Translations under genes and position numbers: made by a program
The notes under the pieces: model-generated
Databases searched by the model: none
What the model saw: only the letters and a program-made list of their open reading frames with translations
Told to the model about the DNA's origin: nothing
Assembly (NCBI RefSeq): GCF_014237455.1
Contig: NZ_JABZFL010000005.1
Location: 1 to 50,083, forward strand
Length of the DNA stretch: 50,083 bases
DNA from: Desulfobacula sp.
GTDB lineage: Bacteria > Desulfobacterota > Desulfobacteria > Desulfobacterales > Desulfobacteraceae
Reading direction: 5' to 3'
Part shown: piece by piece, positions 43,088 to 50,083 of the stretch
How the letters are laid out: each line of letters begins with the position of its first letter
Position numbering within the stretch: the stretch's first letter is position 1

Positions 43088-43699
43088 TTATAACCACCTT
43101 TCTATTTTAACGGCATCATTTTTTTTCCAGACGTTATCGTGGGAAATAAGGACAATCGTTTTTTCCTGATCAAGGATATGATCTGCAATCTTTTTTTTCA
43201 TGATATCATCAAGGGCTGAGGTCGGTTCATCCAAAAGCCAGACAGGTCGATCCAGAAGAAAACAGATCAACAGCCCGATTCTCTGGCGTTCACCACCGGA
43301 TAGCTCCTTGACGGTTTGATTCAGGATTTTATTATTCAGATCAAGAAAATTCAGCAGATTCGTAAAATGGGCGTTGTCCTGATTTTTTAATATGTTCTGG
43401 TCCCCAATTTCATCAAGAATGCGGCTTACCCTTCCATCCTTAAGATCAATATCCTGGCTTAGATAAAAAATTTGATGTCGTATCTCCTTGATATGTTTTT
43501 TAACTATATCAAGATCATTAAAAGAGACTCTTCCTCTATCTATTGTTTCAAATCCAAGAAGAATTTTAAATAAAGTTGTTTTGCCAATACCTGATTTTCC
43601 CTGAATCAATACTTTTTCGTTTTTTTGAACAAAAAAGTTCAACCCGGAAAAAATCTTTTTATTGTTTCGCTTTAGATATACAGATTCAAAGTTTATCAT
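43088..43699 (-). CDS. fetA: FetA-type ABC transporter ATPase
   Basis: The 203-residue ATPase has Walker A GKSGIGKTT, the Q-loop region YLSQDID, the ABC signature KELSGGERQRIG, Walker B VWLLDEPTSALD and the switch His in LISHD. It is paired with FetB. I chose the ATG at 43699, which overlaps the padR stop by 14 bases and has AAGG upstream. Co-transcription with padR indicates PadR control of the transporter. Confidence 0.9.
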   Translation of the reverse strand: MINFESVYLKRNNKKIFSGLNFFVQKNEKVLIQGKSGIGKTTLFKILLGFETIDRGRVSFNDLDIVKKHIKEIRHQIFYLSQDIDLKDGRVSRILDEIGDQNILKNQDNAHFTNLLNFLDLNNKILNQTVKELSGGERQRIGLLICFLLDRPVWLLDEPTSALDDIMKKKIADHILDQEKTIVLISHDNVWKKNDAVKIERWL

Positions 43700-44012
43700 T
43701 TTGTCTGCCTTCAATTTCATGGAAAAGCTGACCAGCCTTTTCCCCCGCATCTTTGAAAACTTCCAGCCCCAATGGAGTGATGGTGTAATATTTTCTAACC
43801 TTACCGCCTACAATTTGTTTTTTTTTTGTAAGCAGACCGCTGTGTTCCATCTTATTTAAGAGGGGATATAAGGTTCCGGGGCCGATGTTGTATCCATGCT
43901 CTTTGAGTTCTTCCATCATCCAGGCTCCGTAAACAGGTCCTTGTTTTGTATGGTGCAGGATATGCAACTGGACAAAACCGTGATAGAGTTTTTGTAATAT
44001 TTTCTTTTTCAT
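43686..44012 (-). CDS. PadR-family transcriptional regulator
   Basis: This 108-residue protein has the PadR winged-helix pattern (LHHTKQGPVYGAWMMEELKEHGY, GPGTLYPLLNKMEHSGLLT, KVRKYYTITPLG) followed by a short C-terminal helix. It is the first gene of padR-fetA-fetB, so it likely represses its own operon through the long inverted repeat just upstream. The inducing signal is unknown. Confidence 0.9.
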   Translation of the reverse strand: MKKKILQKLYHGFVQLHILHHTKQGPVYGAWMMEELKEHGYNIGPGTLYPLLNKMEHSGLLTKKKQIVGGKVRKYYTITPLGLEVFKDAGEKAGQLFHEIEGRQNDKL

Positions 44013-44035
44013 TTTTTAACCAATACGCTCCTTTG

Positions 44036-44076
44036 TATCGATATTAGATATCGAAGTTCAATATCTAATATCGATA
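44036..44076. promoter_or_regulatory. Perfect inverted-repeat operator upstream of padR
   Basis: TATCGATATTAGATAT (44036-44051) is repeated exactly as its inverse complement at 44061-44076, with a nine-base spacer. It overlaps the -10 and start of the padR promoter, the expected place for an autorepressor site. Confidence 0.75.
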
Positions 44077-44104
44077 AAGTAATAAAGCAATTAAGTTTTG
44101 TCAA
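44076..44104 (-). promoter_or_regulatory. Promoter of padR-fetA-fetB
   Basis: TTGACA (minus strand, 44104-44099) and TACTTT (44081-44076) are 17 bases apart. The downstream edge overlaps the PadR inverted repeat. Confidence 0.6.
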
Positions 44105-44251
44105 TTGAAAAGTGTCAGATGATGAAAACTCAAGGGAAAATCCGTGTCAGGATGGATGGAGTTTTGAAAATTGTAATGGAAGACTAAATTCTTATGTATT
44201 TTTTCATGATTCCTTTTTGGCGAACCACAGCCATAAGAAAATGTTTTGTCC

Positions 44252-44280
44252 TTTACAAAAATATTTTTTTTTTCTATAGC
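44252..44280 (+). promoter_or_regulatory. Candidate promoter of the aspS2-gatA-gatB operon
   Basis: TTTACA (44252-44257) and TATAGC (44275-44280) are 17 bases apart, about 55 bases before the fused synthetase gene. The 44105-44251 part of this spacer between divergent operons shows no gene. No T-box or other riboswitch was recognised. Confidence 0.4.
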
Positions 44281-44338
44281 AATCGGGAATATAGTGGTTT
44301 TTTTACTATTACTCCTATAGGAAAAGGAAGTTTGTGTT

Positions 44339-46459
44339 ATGCTGTACCATGACAGATTTAATTGTGGCCGGCTGGGGCTGGCCGATATTGGTAAAACCGT
44401 TCACCTTGCAGGCTGGGTTGATGCGCTTCGGGACCACGGGGAAGTGCTTTTTATCCATCTTCGGGACCGGAGCGGGATTGTTCAACTGGTTTTCAGCCCT
44501 GAATTTGCCCCTGAAGAGGTTTGCCGACAATCAACATCCCTTCGAAGCGAATACTGTATTACAGCTTTTGGCAGGATAGTACAACGGGCCAAAGGAACAG
44601 AAAATCCAAATATCGAGACCGGAGACATTGAAATTATAGTCACGGATATGACAATCCTGAGCCGGTCCGATACGCTTCCGTTTTCCATTACTGAAAAAGC
44701 CATGGTTGGAAGTGGAAACGAATCTGAAAGCCGCGAACCCGTCTCCGAAGAGTTGAGACTTCAGTACCGCTACCTGGACTTGAGACGTCCAGGTATGCAG
44801 CAATTTCTTATTAAACGGCACAAAATAAACGCCTGCATCCGAGAATTCCTGGACCAAAATGAGTTTATCGAAGTTGAAACACCGATTTTGACCAAGAGCA
44901 CGCCGGAAGGCGCACGGGACTACCTGGTTCCAAGCAGGGTCAATCCCGGGCATTTCTATGCCCTGCCGCAATCACCCCAGCTTTTCAAGCAGCTCCTCAT
45001 GGTCGCAGGCTTTGAACGATACTATCAGATCACCCGGTGTTTCAGGGATGAAGACTTAAGATCCAACCGACAGCCAGAATTTACCCAGCTCGACCTTGAA
45101 GCCTCGTTCATTGATGAAGCATTTATTTTTAATCTTATTGAAGAACTTTTGTGCCGAATGTTTGAAGCCGGTGGAACAAGTCTTCCAAGACCCTTTCCCC
45201 GCATGACCTGGCAGGAAGCTATGGACAAAACCGGATCAGACAGGCCGGATCTGCGTTTTGAAATGCACTTTGTCGAGGCAACTGATATTTTCAAGGAAAC
45301 CCGCTACAGCATCTTCAGACAAATCCTCCAGCGGGGCGGGGTAATCAAGGGAATCAATGTCAAACAGGCTTCTGACAGCCTGAGCAAAAACGTCCTCCAG
45401 AACGAATATGCAAAACAGATTGTTCCCGGATTTGGCGCCAAAGGCATGACCTGGATGCGGGTGACAGGAGATAAGCTTGATTCCAATATCGTCCAGTTCT
45501 TCAGCGATCAGGAGCAGCGGGCCATCATTGAACTATTCAATGCCGAAAATGGAGATGTGATCCTCATCATAGCTGACGCGTCCCTGGAGGTGGTCAATTC
45601 TGCCCTTGGACGTCTCCGCCTCCATGTTGCGGATCGCCTTGACATGATCCCCAAAAACAGGTTCGAACCGGTCTGGGTCACGAATTTTCCATTGTTTGAA
45701 GCCACAGAAGAGGGGGTGACTTCCAGCCATCATCCTTTTACTGCCCCGGACCGAATGGATTTCGATCCCACCGATCAGGAAGATCTTCTCTCCCTTTTGT
45801 CCCGCTCCTATGATATTGTTGTCAACGGTGAAGAATTAGGCGGAGGCAGTATCCGTATCCATGATCCTTCCATCCAGCAGAAGGTGTTCACGGCCCTTGG
45901 ACTTTCGCCCCATGAGGCAGAAAAAAAATTCGGCTTTTTCCTCAAAGCTCTTGATTTTGGCCCGCCGCCCCATGGCGGCCTTGCCCTTGGCTTGGACCGG
46001 GTGGTTGCCATGATTCTGAAGACCCCTTCCATACGGGAGGTGACAGCCTTTCCAAAGAACAGAAGTGCTTTTTGTCCCATGACCCGGGCGCCATCCCGGG
46101 TGGCCCATGAACAGCTTGTAGAACTGGGCCTGCTGGATCTTGGCAAAATCGAGGCTCTTCCTGGTTCGGATCAGGAGCAGGAGACCATTGACTATCTTTC
46201 CTGGGTTTCCAGAATCGGTTTTGAGGAGGATGAACGGTCCATGATCCAAAGCGCACTTGAAGATGCCGTGAGGATGGCTAAGGAAGTCTCTGGCAATGCC
46301 CGGGAATACGAGCCTGCTATCTCGGTGTTCCGGGGACAGAATCGTTTCAGAAAGGGCAATGCAGCCACAAGGTCCTCATTTGTCAAAACCCGTGACCTGT
46401 TTAAAAATACTCCTTTTGTAAAGGGGGATTACTTCAAGGTTGCCAGTATTCTTGAGTAA
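44339..46459 (+). CDS. Second aspartyl-tRNA synthetase fused to a C-terminal GatC domain
   Basis: Residues 1-600 form a complete bacterial-type AspRS: OB-fold start (GWVDALRDHGEVLF, with the non-discriminating-type His), STPEGARDYLVPSR, motif 2 FRDEDLRSNRQPEFTQ, the GAD insertion and motif 3 LALGLDRV. Residues about 610-706 match GatC, the small subunit of the aminoacyl-tRNA amidotransferase: a helical ETIDYLSWVSRIGFEEDE start and a C-terminal RDLFKNTPFVKGDYFKVASIL like the GatC NAPxxxDGYFxVPxVL end. GatA- and GatB-like genes follow directly. The fusion should tether Asp-tRNA production to the amidotransferase-like partners. AGGAAAAGGAAG precedes the ATG. Confidence 0.9.
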   Translation: MLYHDRFNCGRLGLADIGKTVHLAGWVDALRDHGEVLFIHLRDRSGIVQLVFSPEFAPEEVCRQSTSLRSEYCITAFGRIVQRAKGTENPNIETGDIEIIVTDMTILSRSDTLPFSITEKAMVGSGNESESREPVSEELRLQYRYLDLRRPGMQQFLIKRHKINACIREFLDQNEFIEVETPILTKSTPEGARDYLVPSRVNPGHFYALPQSPQLFKQLLMVAGFERYYQITRCFRDEDLRSNRQPEFTQLDLEASFIDEAFIFNLIEELLCRMFEAGGTSLPRPFPRMTWQEAMDKTGSDRPDLRFEMHFVEATDIFKETRYSIFRQILQRGGVIKGINVKQASDSLSKNVLQNEYAKQIVPGFGAKGMTWMRVTGDKLDSNIVQFFSDQEQRAIIELFNAENGDVILIIADASLEVVNSALGRLRLHVADRLDMIPKNRFEPVWVTNFPLFEATEEGVTSSHHPFTAPDRMDFDPTDQEDLLSLLSRSYDIVVNGEELGGGSIRIHDPSIQQKVFTALGLSPHEAEKKFGFFLKALDFGPPPHGGLALGLDRVVAMILKTPSIREVTAFPKNRSAFCPMTRAPSRVAHEQLVELGLLDLGKIEALPGSDQEQETIDYLSWVSRIGFEEDERSMIQSALEDAVRMAKEVSGNAREYEPAISVFRGQNRFRKGNAATRSSFVKTRDLFKNTPFVKGDYFKVASILE

Positions 46460-46483
46460 TTGAGAAATACGAAAGGATTTTTC

Positions 46484-47728
46484 ATGGAATCTAAGATCTT
46501 TACATATATAAACACCTCAACCCTGTCCAGAGAGGACGGCTCCATGGCCGGGACCAATGTGGCTGTTGAGTCCGGCATATCCGTTGCCAACTGGCCTACG
46601 GATGCCCAGTCCCCGGCCCTTGAAAATTATGTGGCCCTTGAAGACGCCACTCTGATACTGCGCCTGCGCAATGCCGGAGCAAAGCTCAAAGGGAGGACCT
46701 TGATGGGGGAACTTGGTCTGGGTCTTGACAGGGATACCTGCGGTGATGCCATAAACAGCGGACTTTCTGATGTTGTGCTGAAAACAGACACCACGGGCGA
46801 GGCAAGGATGGCGGCTGCAATCTCCGGCTGTTTTGGGTTTAAACCGAGCTATGGCCTTATCTCCCGTTTTGGCCTGTTCAGCCTTATCCCATCCATGGAG
46901 ACCTGCGGCATCCTTTCCGGGTCCCTTGAAACGATTTCAAAAACAATTCACACCATGGCCGGATTTGATGAGCGTGATCCGTCCATGGACGAATCCGGCA
47001 TTGATCAGGCCATGTCCCAATTTAATTTTCAGGAAGATTTCCAGGATGGCCCTTTGACCGTGGGCCTGGTCCGGGAATGGAATACAGTCATGGGGCAAAG
47101 TGGAAACAAAGGATTCGAACAGGCTGTTGCAACACTTGGCAAGGCCGGTGTTCAGATTAAAGAGGTCTCCATCAAAGACTTTTCCCTTGCCAGGACCGTT
47201 CACAACGTGATCGGAACCGTTGAGGCATCGTCCAGTGCCGGCAGGTTCGACAGTGTCCGCTACGGGCACAGGACATCGGCTTTGGTAAAGAACTGGAATG
47301 AGATGTACGTTAAATCCCGTGGTGAATCCTTTGGCCCGCTGGTCAAAGCCTATCTTTTCCAGGGGGGATATTTTCAGTACCAGAATTACAGCGCCTTTCT
47401 GGATGCCTGCCGCATCAGGGCCCGTTTGATCGAAACCTTTGAAAAAGCGTTTGAAACCGTGGACCTGATCGCTCTGCCCGTGTCTGGTAATTATGGACCA
47501 ACGACTGAAAAGCCGGACACAGTATCTGACTTCTATGATATTTTTTCTTTGACGCTTCTTGCGAATCTCACCGGGAACCCGTCGATTTCTATTCCCGGGC
47601 CTGTCAATGACGGCAACACCGGGCCTGCCCTTCAACTTATCGGTCAAAGGTTTAATGATGCACGATTGCTTGCCCTTGCAGCCAGCGTATCCGACATCTA
47701 TACAGGAGAGATGCACCATGAAATATGA
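46484..47728 (+). CDS. GatA-like protein lacking amidase catalytic residues
   Basis: The 414-residue protein aligns with the amidase-signature subunit GatA (LRNAGAKLKGRT, GFKPSYGLISRFGL, LANLTGNPSISIPG), but about 70 N-terminal residues are missing. The Ser-cisSer-Lys triad is lost: the Lys region AVKDN is AVESG, the GGSSGGSA loop is CGDAINSG, and the nucleophile motif DTGGS is DTTGE. It therefore should not hydrolyse glutamine. The ATG at 46484 has GAAAGGA six bases upstream; the frame opens at a TTG 24 bases earlier. It lies between the AspRS-GatC fusion and gatB, overlapping gatB by 11 bases. Confidence 0.88.
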   Translation: MESKIFTYINTSTLSREDGSMAGTNVAVESGISVANWPTDAQSPALENYVALEDATLILRLRNAGAKLKGRTLMGELGLGLDRDTCGDAINSGLSDVVLKTDTTGEARMAAAISGCFGFKPSYGLISRFGLFSLIPSMETCGILSGSLETISKTIHTMAGFDERDPSMDESGIDQAMSQFNFQEDFQDGPLTVGLVREWNTVMGQSGNKGFEQAVATLGKAGVQIKEVSIKDFSLARTVHNVIGTVEASSSAGRFDSVRYGHRTSALVKNWNEMYVKSRGESFGPLVKAYLFQGGYFQYQNYSAFLDACRIRARLIETFEKAFETVDLIALPVSGNYGPTTEKPDTVSDFYDIFSLTLLANLTGNPSISIPGPVNDGNTGPALQLIGQRFNDARLLALAASVSDIYTGEMHHEI

Positions 47729-49145
47729 AGCCGTAATCGGTCTTGAAATTCATATACAGCTGAACTCAGCCACCAAGATGTTCTGCGACTGCGCCAACAA
47801 CCCTGGTGACGATCCAAACACCAATGTCTGTCCTGTCTGTCTCTGGATGCCCGGAGCCCTTCCTGTCTTGAGCCGGGAAGTACTGGAAAAGGCAACCCTT
47901 GCCTGCCTTTCCCTTAATTGCGAGATTCAGGGTGAAAGCGCCTTTGACCAGAAGGTCTATTACTATCCTGATCTTCCCAAGGGATTCCAGCTTTCCCAGG
48001 CCCATAAGCCTCTTGCCAGGCAGGGCTGGGTGGAAATTCTGGATGAACAGGGAAATTTGAAAAAACTCAGCCTCCACCATGTTCACATGGAGGAGGATGT
48101 GGCAAAGCTGGTCCATGAAATCGAAGGCAGAGTTCCCATAAGCCTGGTAGATTTCAACCGTGCAGGCACACCTCTTATTGAAGTTGTCACAGAACCCGAG
48201 CTCAAAAGCCCCCATGATGCCATGGAATTTTTAAAAGCCATAAGAAACCAGGTTCGGTACACGGGCTGTGCCGAATGCAGCATGGAATCCGGGACCATGC
48301 GGTGCGATGCAAACATCTCCATTCGGCCTGCGGGCAGTGACCAGCTCAATACCAAGGTGGAAGTCAAAAACATGAATTCCATCCACCATGTGGGTGATGC
48401 CATTGCCTATGAGATCAAACGTCAGATCGATTCGTATAACAACAATGAACCCATTGTGCTGCACACCCGGCTGTGGGACCCTGAAAAACATGTCACCACT
48501 GCCATGCGGGCCAAGTTTGAAGGGCCCTGCATTCCCGATCCTTGTGTTCCTTTGATCGTCCTGACCGACCCCTGGCTTGAAAAGATAAAATCCCTTCTTC
48601 CGGAGATGCCCGGTCAGAAGGTAAAACGATTTGTCCAGGAGTATTCATTGATCCATGACGAAGCCGTACTCATGAGTTCCGAACGAGGGCTTTCCGAGTT
48701 TTTTGAATCCGTTGTAACCCTTGGCGCACCTGCGCGCATGGCAGCAGGCAGGATAGCCAGCCAGCTTCTTCCTGCATTAAAGGCCCATGGGCAGACCCTG
48801 GCAGACACCAGTATCACCCCTGAAAGATTTGCAGGCCTGATCCAATTGCTTGAAAAGGGTGAGATCAATTCAAACTCAGCCAAATCTGTGCTGGAAAAAC
48901 TCTTTGAGACTGACAAAACACCCGGACAAATCGTTGAACAATTCGGTTTCAGGCAGGTATCTGATACTGCTGAGCTTGCAAAAATTGTTGACAAGATTAT
49001 TTCTGACAATGTTTCCGCCGTGACCAATTATAAAAACGGAAATAAAAAATCCATGGGCTTTCTTGTGGGACAGGCCATGAAAGTCTCCCGGGGCAAGGCT
49101 AATCCCAAGGTCATCCAGGAGATTATTAAGGAACTATTGGCGTAA
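47718..49145 (+). CDS. gatB: GatB-like Asp/Glu-tRNA amidotransferase subunit B
   Basis: The 475-residue length is normal for GatB. Present are the start VIGLEIHIQL (metal Glu/His), the CDC...CPVC zinc-type cysteines, HMEEDVAKL, DFNRAGTPLIEVV, RCDANISIRP and the C-terminal tail domain (GFLVGQAMKVSRGKANP) that contacts tRNA. The normally strict DYRYFPEPDLPP motif is replaced by CIPDPCVPL. The ATG at 47718 has AGGAGAG upstream; the open frame extends further 5' inside the gatA-like gene. With a dead GatA, it may act as a kinase on Asp-tRNA using another amine source, or not act as an amidotransferase at all. Confidence 0.88.
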   Translation: MKYEAVIGLEIHIQLNSATKMFCDCANNPGDDPNTNVCPVCLWMPGALPVLSREVLEKATLACLSLNCEIQGESAFDQKVYYYPDLPKGFQLSQAHKPLARQGWVEILDEQGNLKKLSLHHVHMEEDVAKLVHEIEGRVPISLVDFNRAGTPLIEVVTEPELKSPHDAMEFLKAIRNQVRYTGCAECSMESGTMRCDANISIRPAGSDQLNTKVEVKNMNSIHHVGDAIAYEIKRQIDSYNNNEPIVLHTRLWDPEKHVTTAMRAKFEGPCIPDPCVPLIVLTDPWLEKIKSLLPEMPGQKVKRFVQEYSLIHDEAVLMSSERGLSEFFESVVTLGAPARMAAGRIASQLLPALKAHGQTLADTSITPERFAGLIQLLEKGEINSNSAKSVLEKLFETDKTPGQIVEQFGFRQVSDTAELAKIVDKIISDNVSAVTNYKNGNKKSMGFLVGQAMKVSRGKANPKVIQEIIKELLA

Positions 49146-49216
49146 GATAAAGGCGGAAAAGGTTGAAAAAGTTTTAAACAGCGATCAAGCCATGACACCA
49201 GGAAAAGGAACTACAT

Positions 49217-49297
49217 GCGGAAGTATCCGCGACGATTGTCAAGGGCGCGCAGCGCCCTTGACAACACAATCATCACCGGCGTGATAAGCGTCCGGTG
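49217..49297. repeat. Cluster of three consecutive GC-rich hairpins
   Basis: Three stems lie in a row: GCGGA/TCCGC (49217-49230), a perfect 13-pair stem TTGTCAAGGGCGC/GCGCCCTTGACAA with a GCA loop (49236-49264), and CACCGG/CCGGTG (49274-49297). They are between converging gatB and grpB-like genes. No T-run follows, so they may be a terminator substitute, a REP-like element or a mobile-element end. Confidence 0.55.
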
Positions 49298-49307
49298 GAT
49301 GTATTCG

Positions 49308-49844
49308 TTATTGAATTTTCCGAGCTTTACTGAGAATTTCACGTATAAAGATAGATTTTGCTTTATTGTAGGTTGCATTATTGATCACATATCGTTCAGA
49401 AAGACCTCGTTTTAACTCGCCATAGGTTTTTGCATCATCTGCGTGATCTAATAAGTAATCACGAAATATAAGAGAATCTGTCCAGCCCCGGCTTGAAATA
49501 GGTTGTATAATGACATGAATCCTGTGGATATCAAATTCTTCTTTTAATTTCTCTCCTTTCCAAAGGAGCTTAAAATCAGGGATAACTTCTTCTAATTCAG
49601 GTTCATAATAGTACCCGACAGCCTGAATTTTATTAACCAACTGACAAGAAATATTGAAATCATCAATACCTACCGCAATGTCAATTATAGGTTTAGCCGC
49701 AAGCTTAGGTATCGAAGTACTACCAATATGCTCAATAACAGGATCGAATTCTGAAATGCATTCATTTAGAATTTCCTTTTCTGCTATAAATAGTCTTGGC
49801 CAATTGGTATCATAATCAACAATTTCAAGCTTATATTTTTTCAT
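49308..49844 (-). CDS. GrpB-family nucleotidyltransferase-fold protein
   Basis: This 178-residue protein matches the GrpB/UPF0157 family: VDYDTNWPRLF, EHIGSTSIPKLAAKPIIDIAVG and LIFRDYLLDHADDAKTYGELK. The IGSTSI segment and later DIAVG resemble the nucleotidyltransferase core of this family, whose reaction is largely unproven. It is AT-rich, has a weak ribosome site and converges with the gatB-like gene. No partner gene is seen. Confidence 0.88.
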   Translation of the reverse strand: MKKYKLEIVDYDTNWPRLFIAEKEILNECISEFDPVIEHIGSTSIPKLAAKPIIDIAVGIDDFNISCQLVNKIQAVGYYYEPELEEVIPDFKLLWKGEKLKEEFDIHRIHVIIQPISSRGWTDSLIFRDYLLDHADDAKTYGELKRGLSERYVINNATYNKAKSIFIREILSKARKIQ

Positions 49845-50054
49845 ATATCGATAATCTCAATAACAAGTAATTATACGGATCCGTTTATCTTGTAAATTTG
49901 AATGATGATTGTATAAACATTACGAAAATTATAGTTGATTGAGAAAGATATTGCCAGAGTAATCTTATAGTAAGCGCTCAAGGAACCGCATCTTCAAATT
50001 GGATTCAGGGCATGAGATGATAAGCCAACTTTAACATCAAAGGAGGCTTACAAC

Positions 50055-50083
50055 ATGGCAGACAGATCCAAAGTAGCAAATAA
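50055..50083 (+). CDS. Start of a gene cut by the window end
   Basis: An ATG with AAAGGAGG upstream opens a frame reading MADRSKVAN before the window ends. Too little is visible to name it. Confidence 0.55.

Noticed and set aside
44119-44187. 22-codon frame upstream of the fused AspRS (starts MMKTQGKIRV), considered as a leader peptide
   Set aside because: It has no Asp or Asn codon cluster, no terminator follows it before the synthetase gene, and it lies upstream of the likely promoter.
44105-44338. Possible T-box or riboswitch ahead of the second AspRS gene
   Set aside because: No T-box sequence, specifier loop or aptamer core could be found in this AT-rich spacer.
46937-47719. 260-residue minus-strand frame opposite the GatA-like gene
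   Set aside because: Long only because of the higher GC content here; the sequence shows no domain, and the plus strand has the conserved amidase-signature fold.

Overview
The window looks like chromosome from an anaerobic, sulfate-reducer-type deltaproteobacterium (Desulfobacteraceae, Desulfobacter/Desulfobacula-like). This is an inference from gene content: tungsten/molybdenum aldehyde:ferredoxin oxidoreductase, hybrid cluster protein with an HcpR-type regulator, rubrerythrin, siroheme/Fe-S proteins, a CbiK-type cobaltochelatase, a TAXI-TRAP transporter and a eukaryote/archaeal-type prolyl-tRNA synthetase. No rRNA, tRNA, CRISPR array or intact insertion sequence was recognised.

Layout. 1-3.6 kb is AT-rich and loosely packed: a cyclic-nucleotide-domain/GGDEF protein, a DUF2817 peptidase-like protein, a small conserved-type protein and decayed-looking spacers. 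3.8-9.9 kb is a forward housekeeping run: ispG, proS, rel and phoH. 10-15 kb is a reverse block: trxA-trxB-bamD plus rpmB, and aroF-aroB-rbr, with a probable aromatic-amino-acid attenuator ahead of aroF. 15.4-17.3 kb holds two signalling genes. 17.4-25 kb is reverse: hisD-hisS-aspS, a metallophosphoesterase and an aldehyde ferredoxin oxidoreductase.

25-31 kb is a nitrosative/redox-stress region: rtcB and an hcpR-like regulator face hcp, an HD-like zinc-ribbon protein, a FrdX-like ferredoxin and a small siroheme-type protein. A palindrome of FNR/HcpR type lies between the divergent genes. 31-37.6 kb holds a TAXI-TRAP transporter, a MarR regulator and a sensor kinase/response regulator pair. 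37.7-42.2 kb contains a MoaD-like protein, thpR and a reverse cobalamin operon. That operon has a promoter, a cobalamin riboswitch and a terminator, followed by an N-terminally truncated cbiK, a broken FecCD permease, a CbiG C-terminal remnant, and intact cobO and cobQ. A parS partition site lies inside the CbiG remnant. 42.3-44.1 kb is a padR-fetA-fetB operon with a long perfect inverted-repeat operator.

The most unusual part is 44.3-49.1 kb. A second aspartyl-tRNA synthetase is fused at its C-terminus to a GatC domain. It is followed by a GatA homologue that has lost the amidase catalytic residues, and by a GatB with an altered phosphate/metal-site motif. A normal aspS lies 27 kb away, so this looks like a repurposed Asp-tRNA amidotransferase-like assembly rather than the housekeeping one. 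A grpB-like gene and the first codons of another gene close the window.
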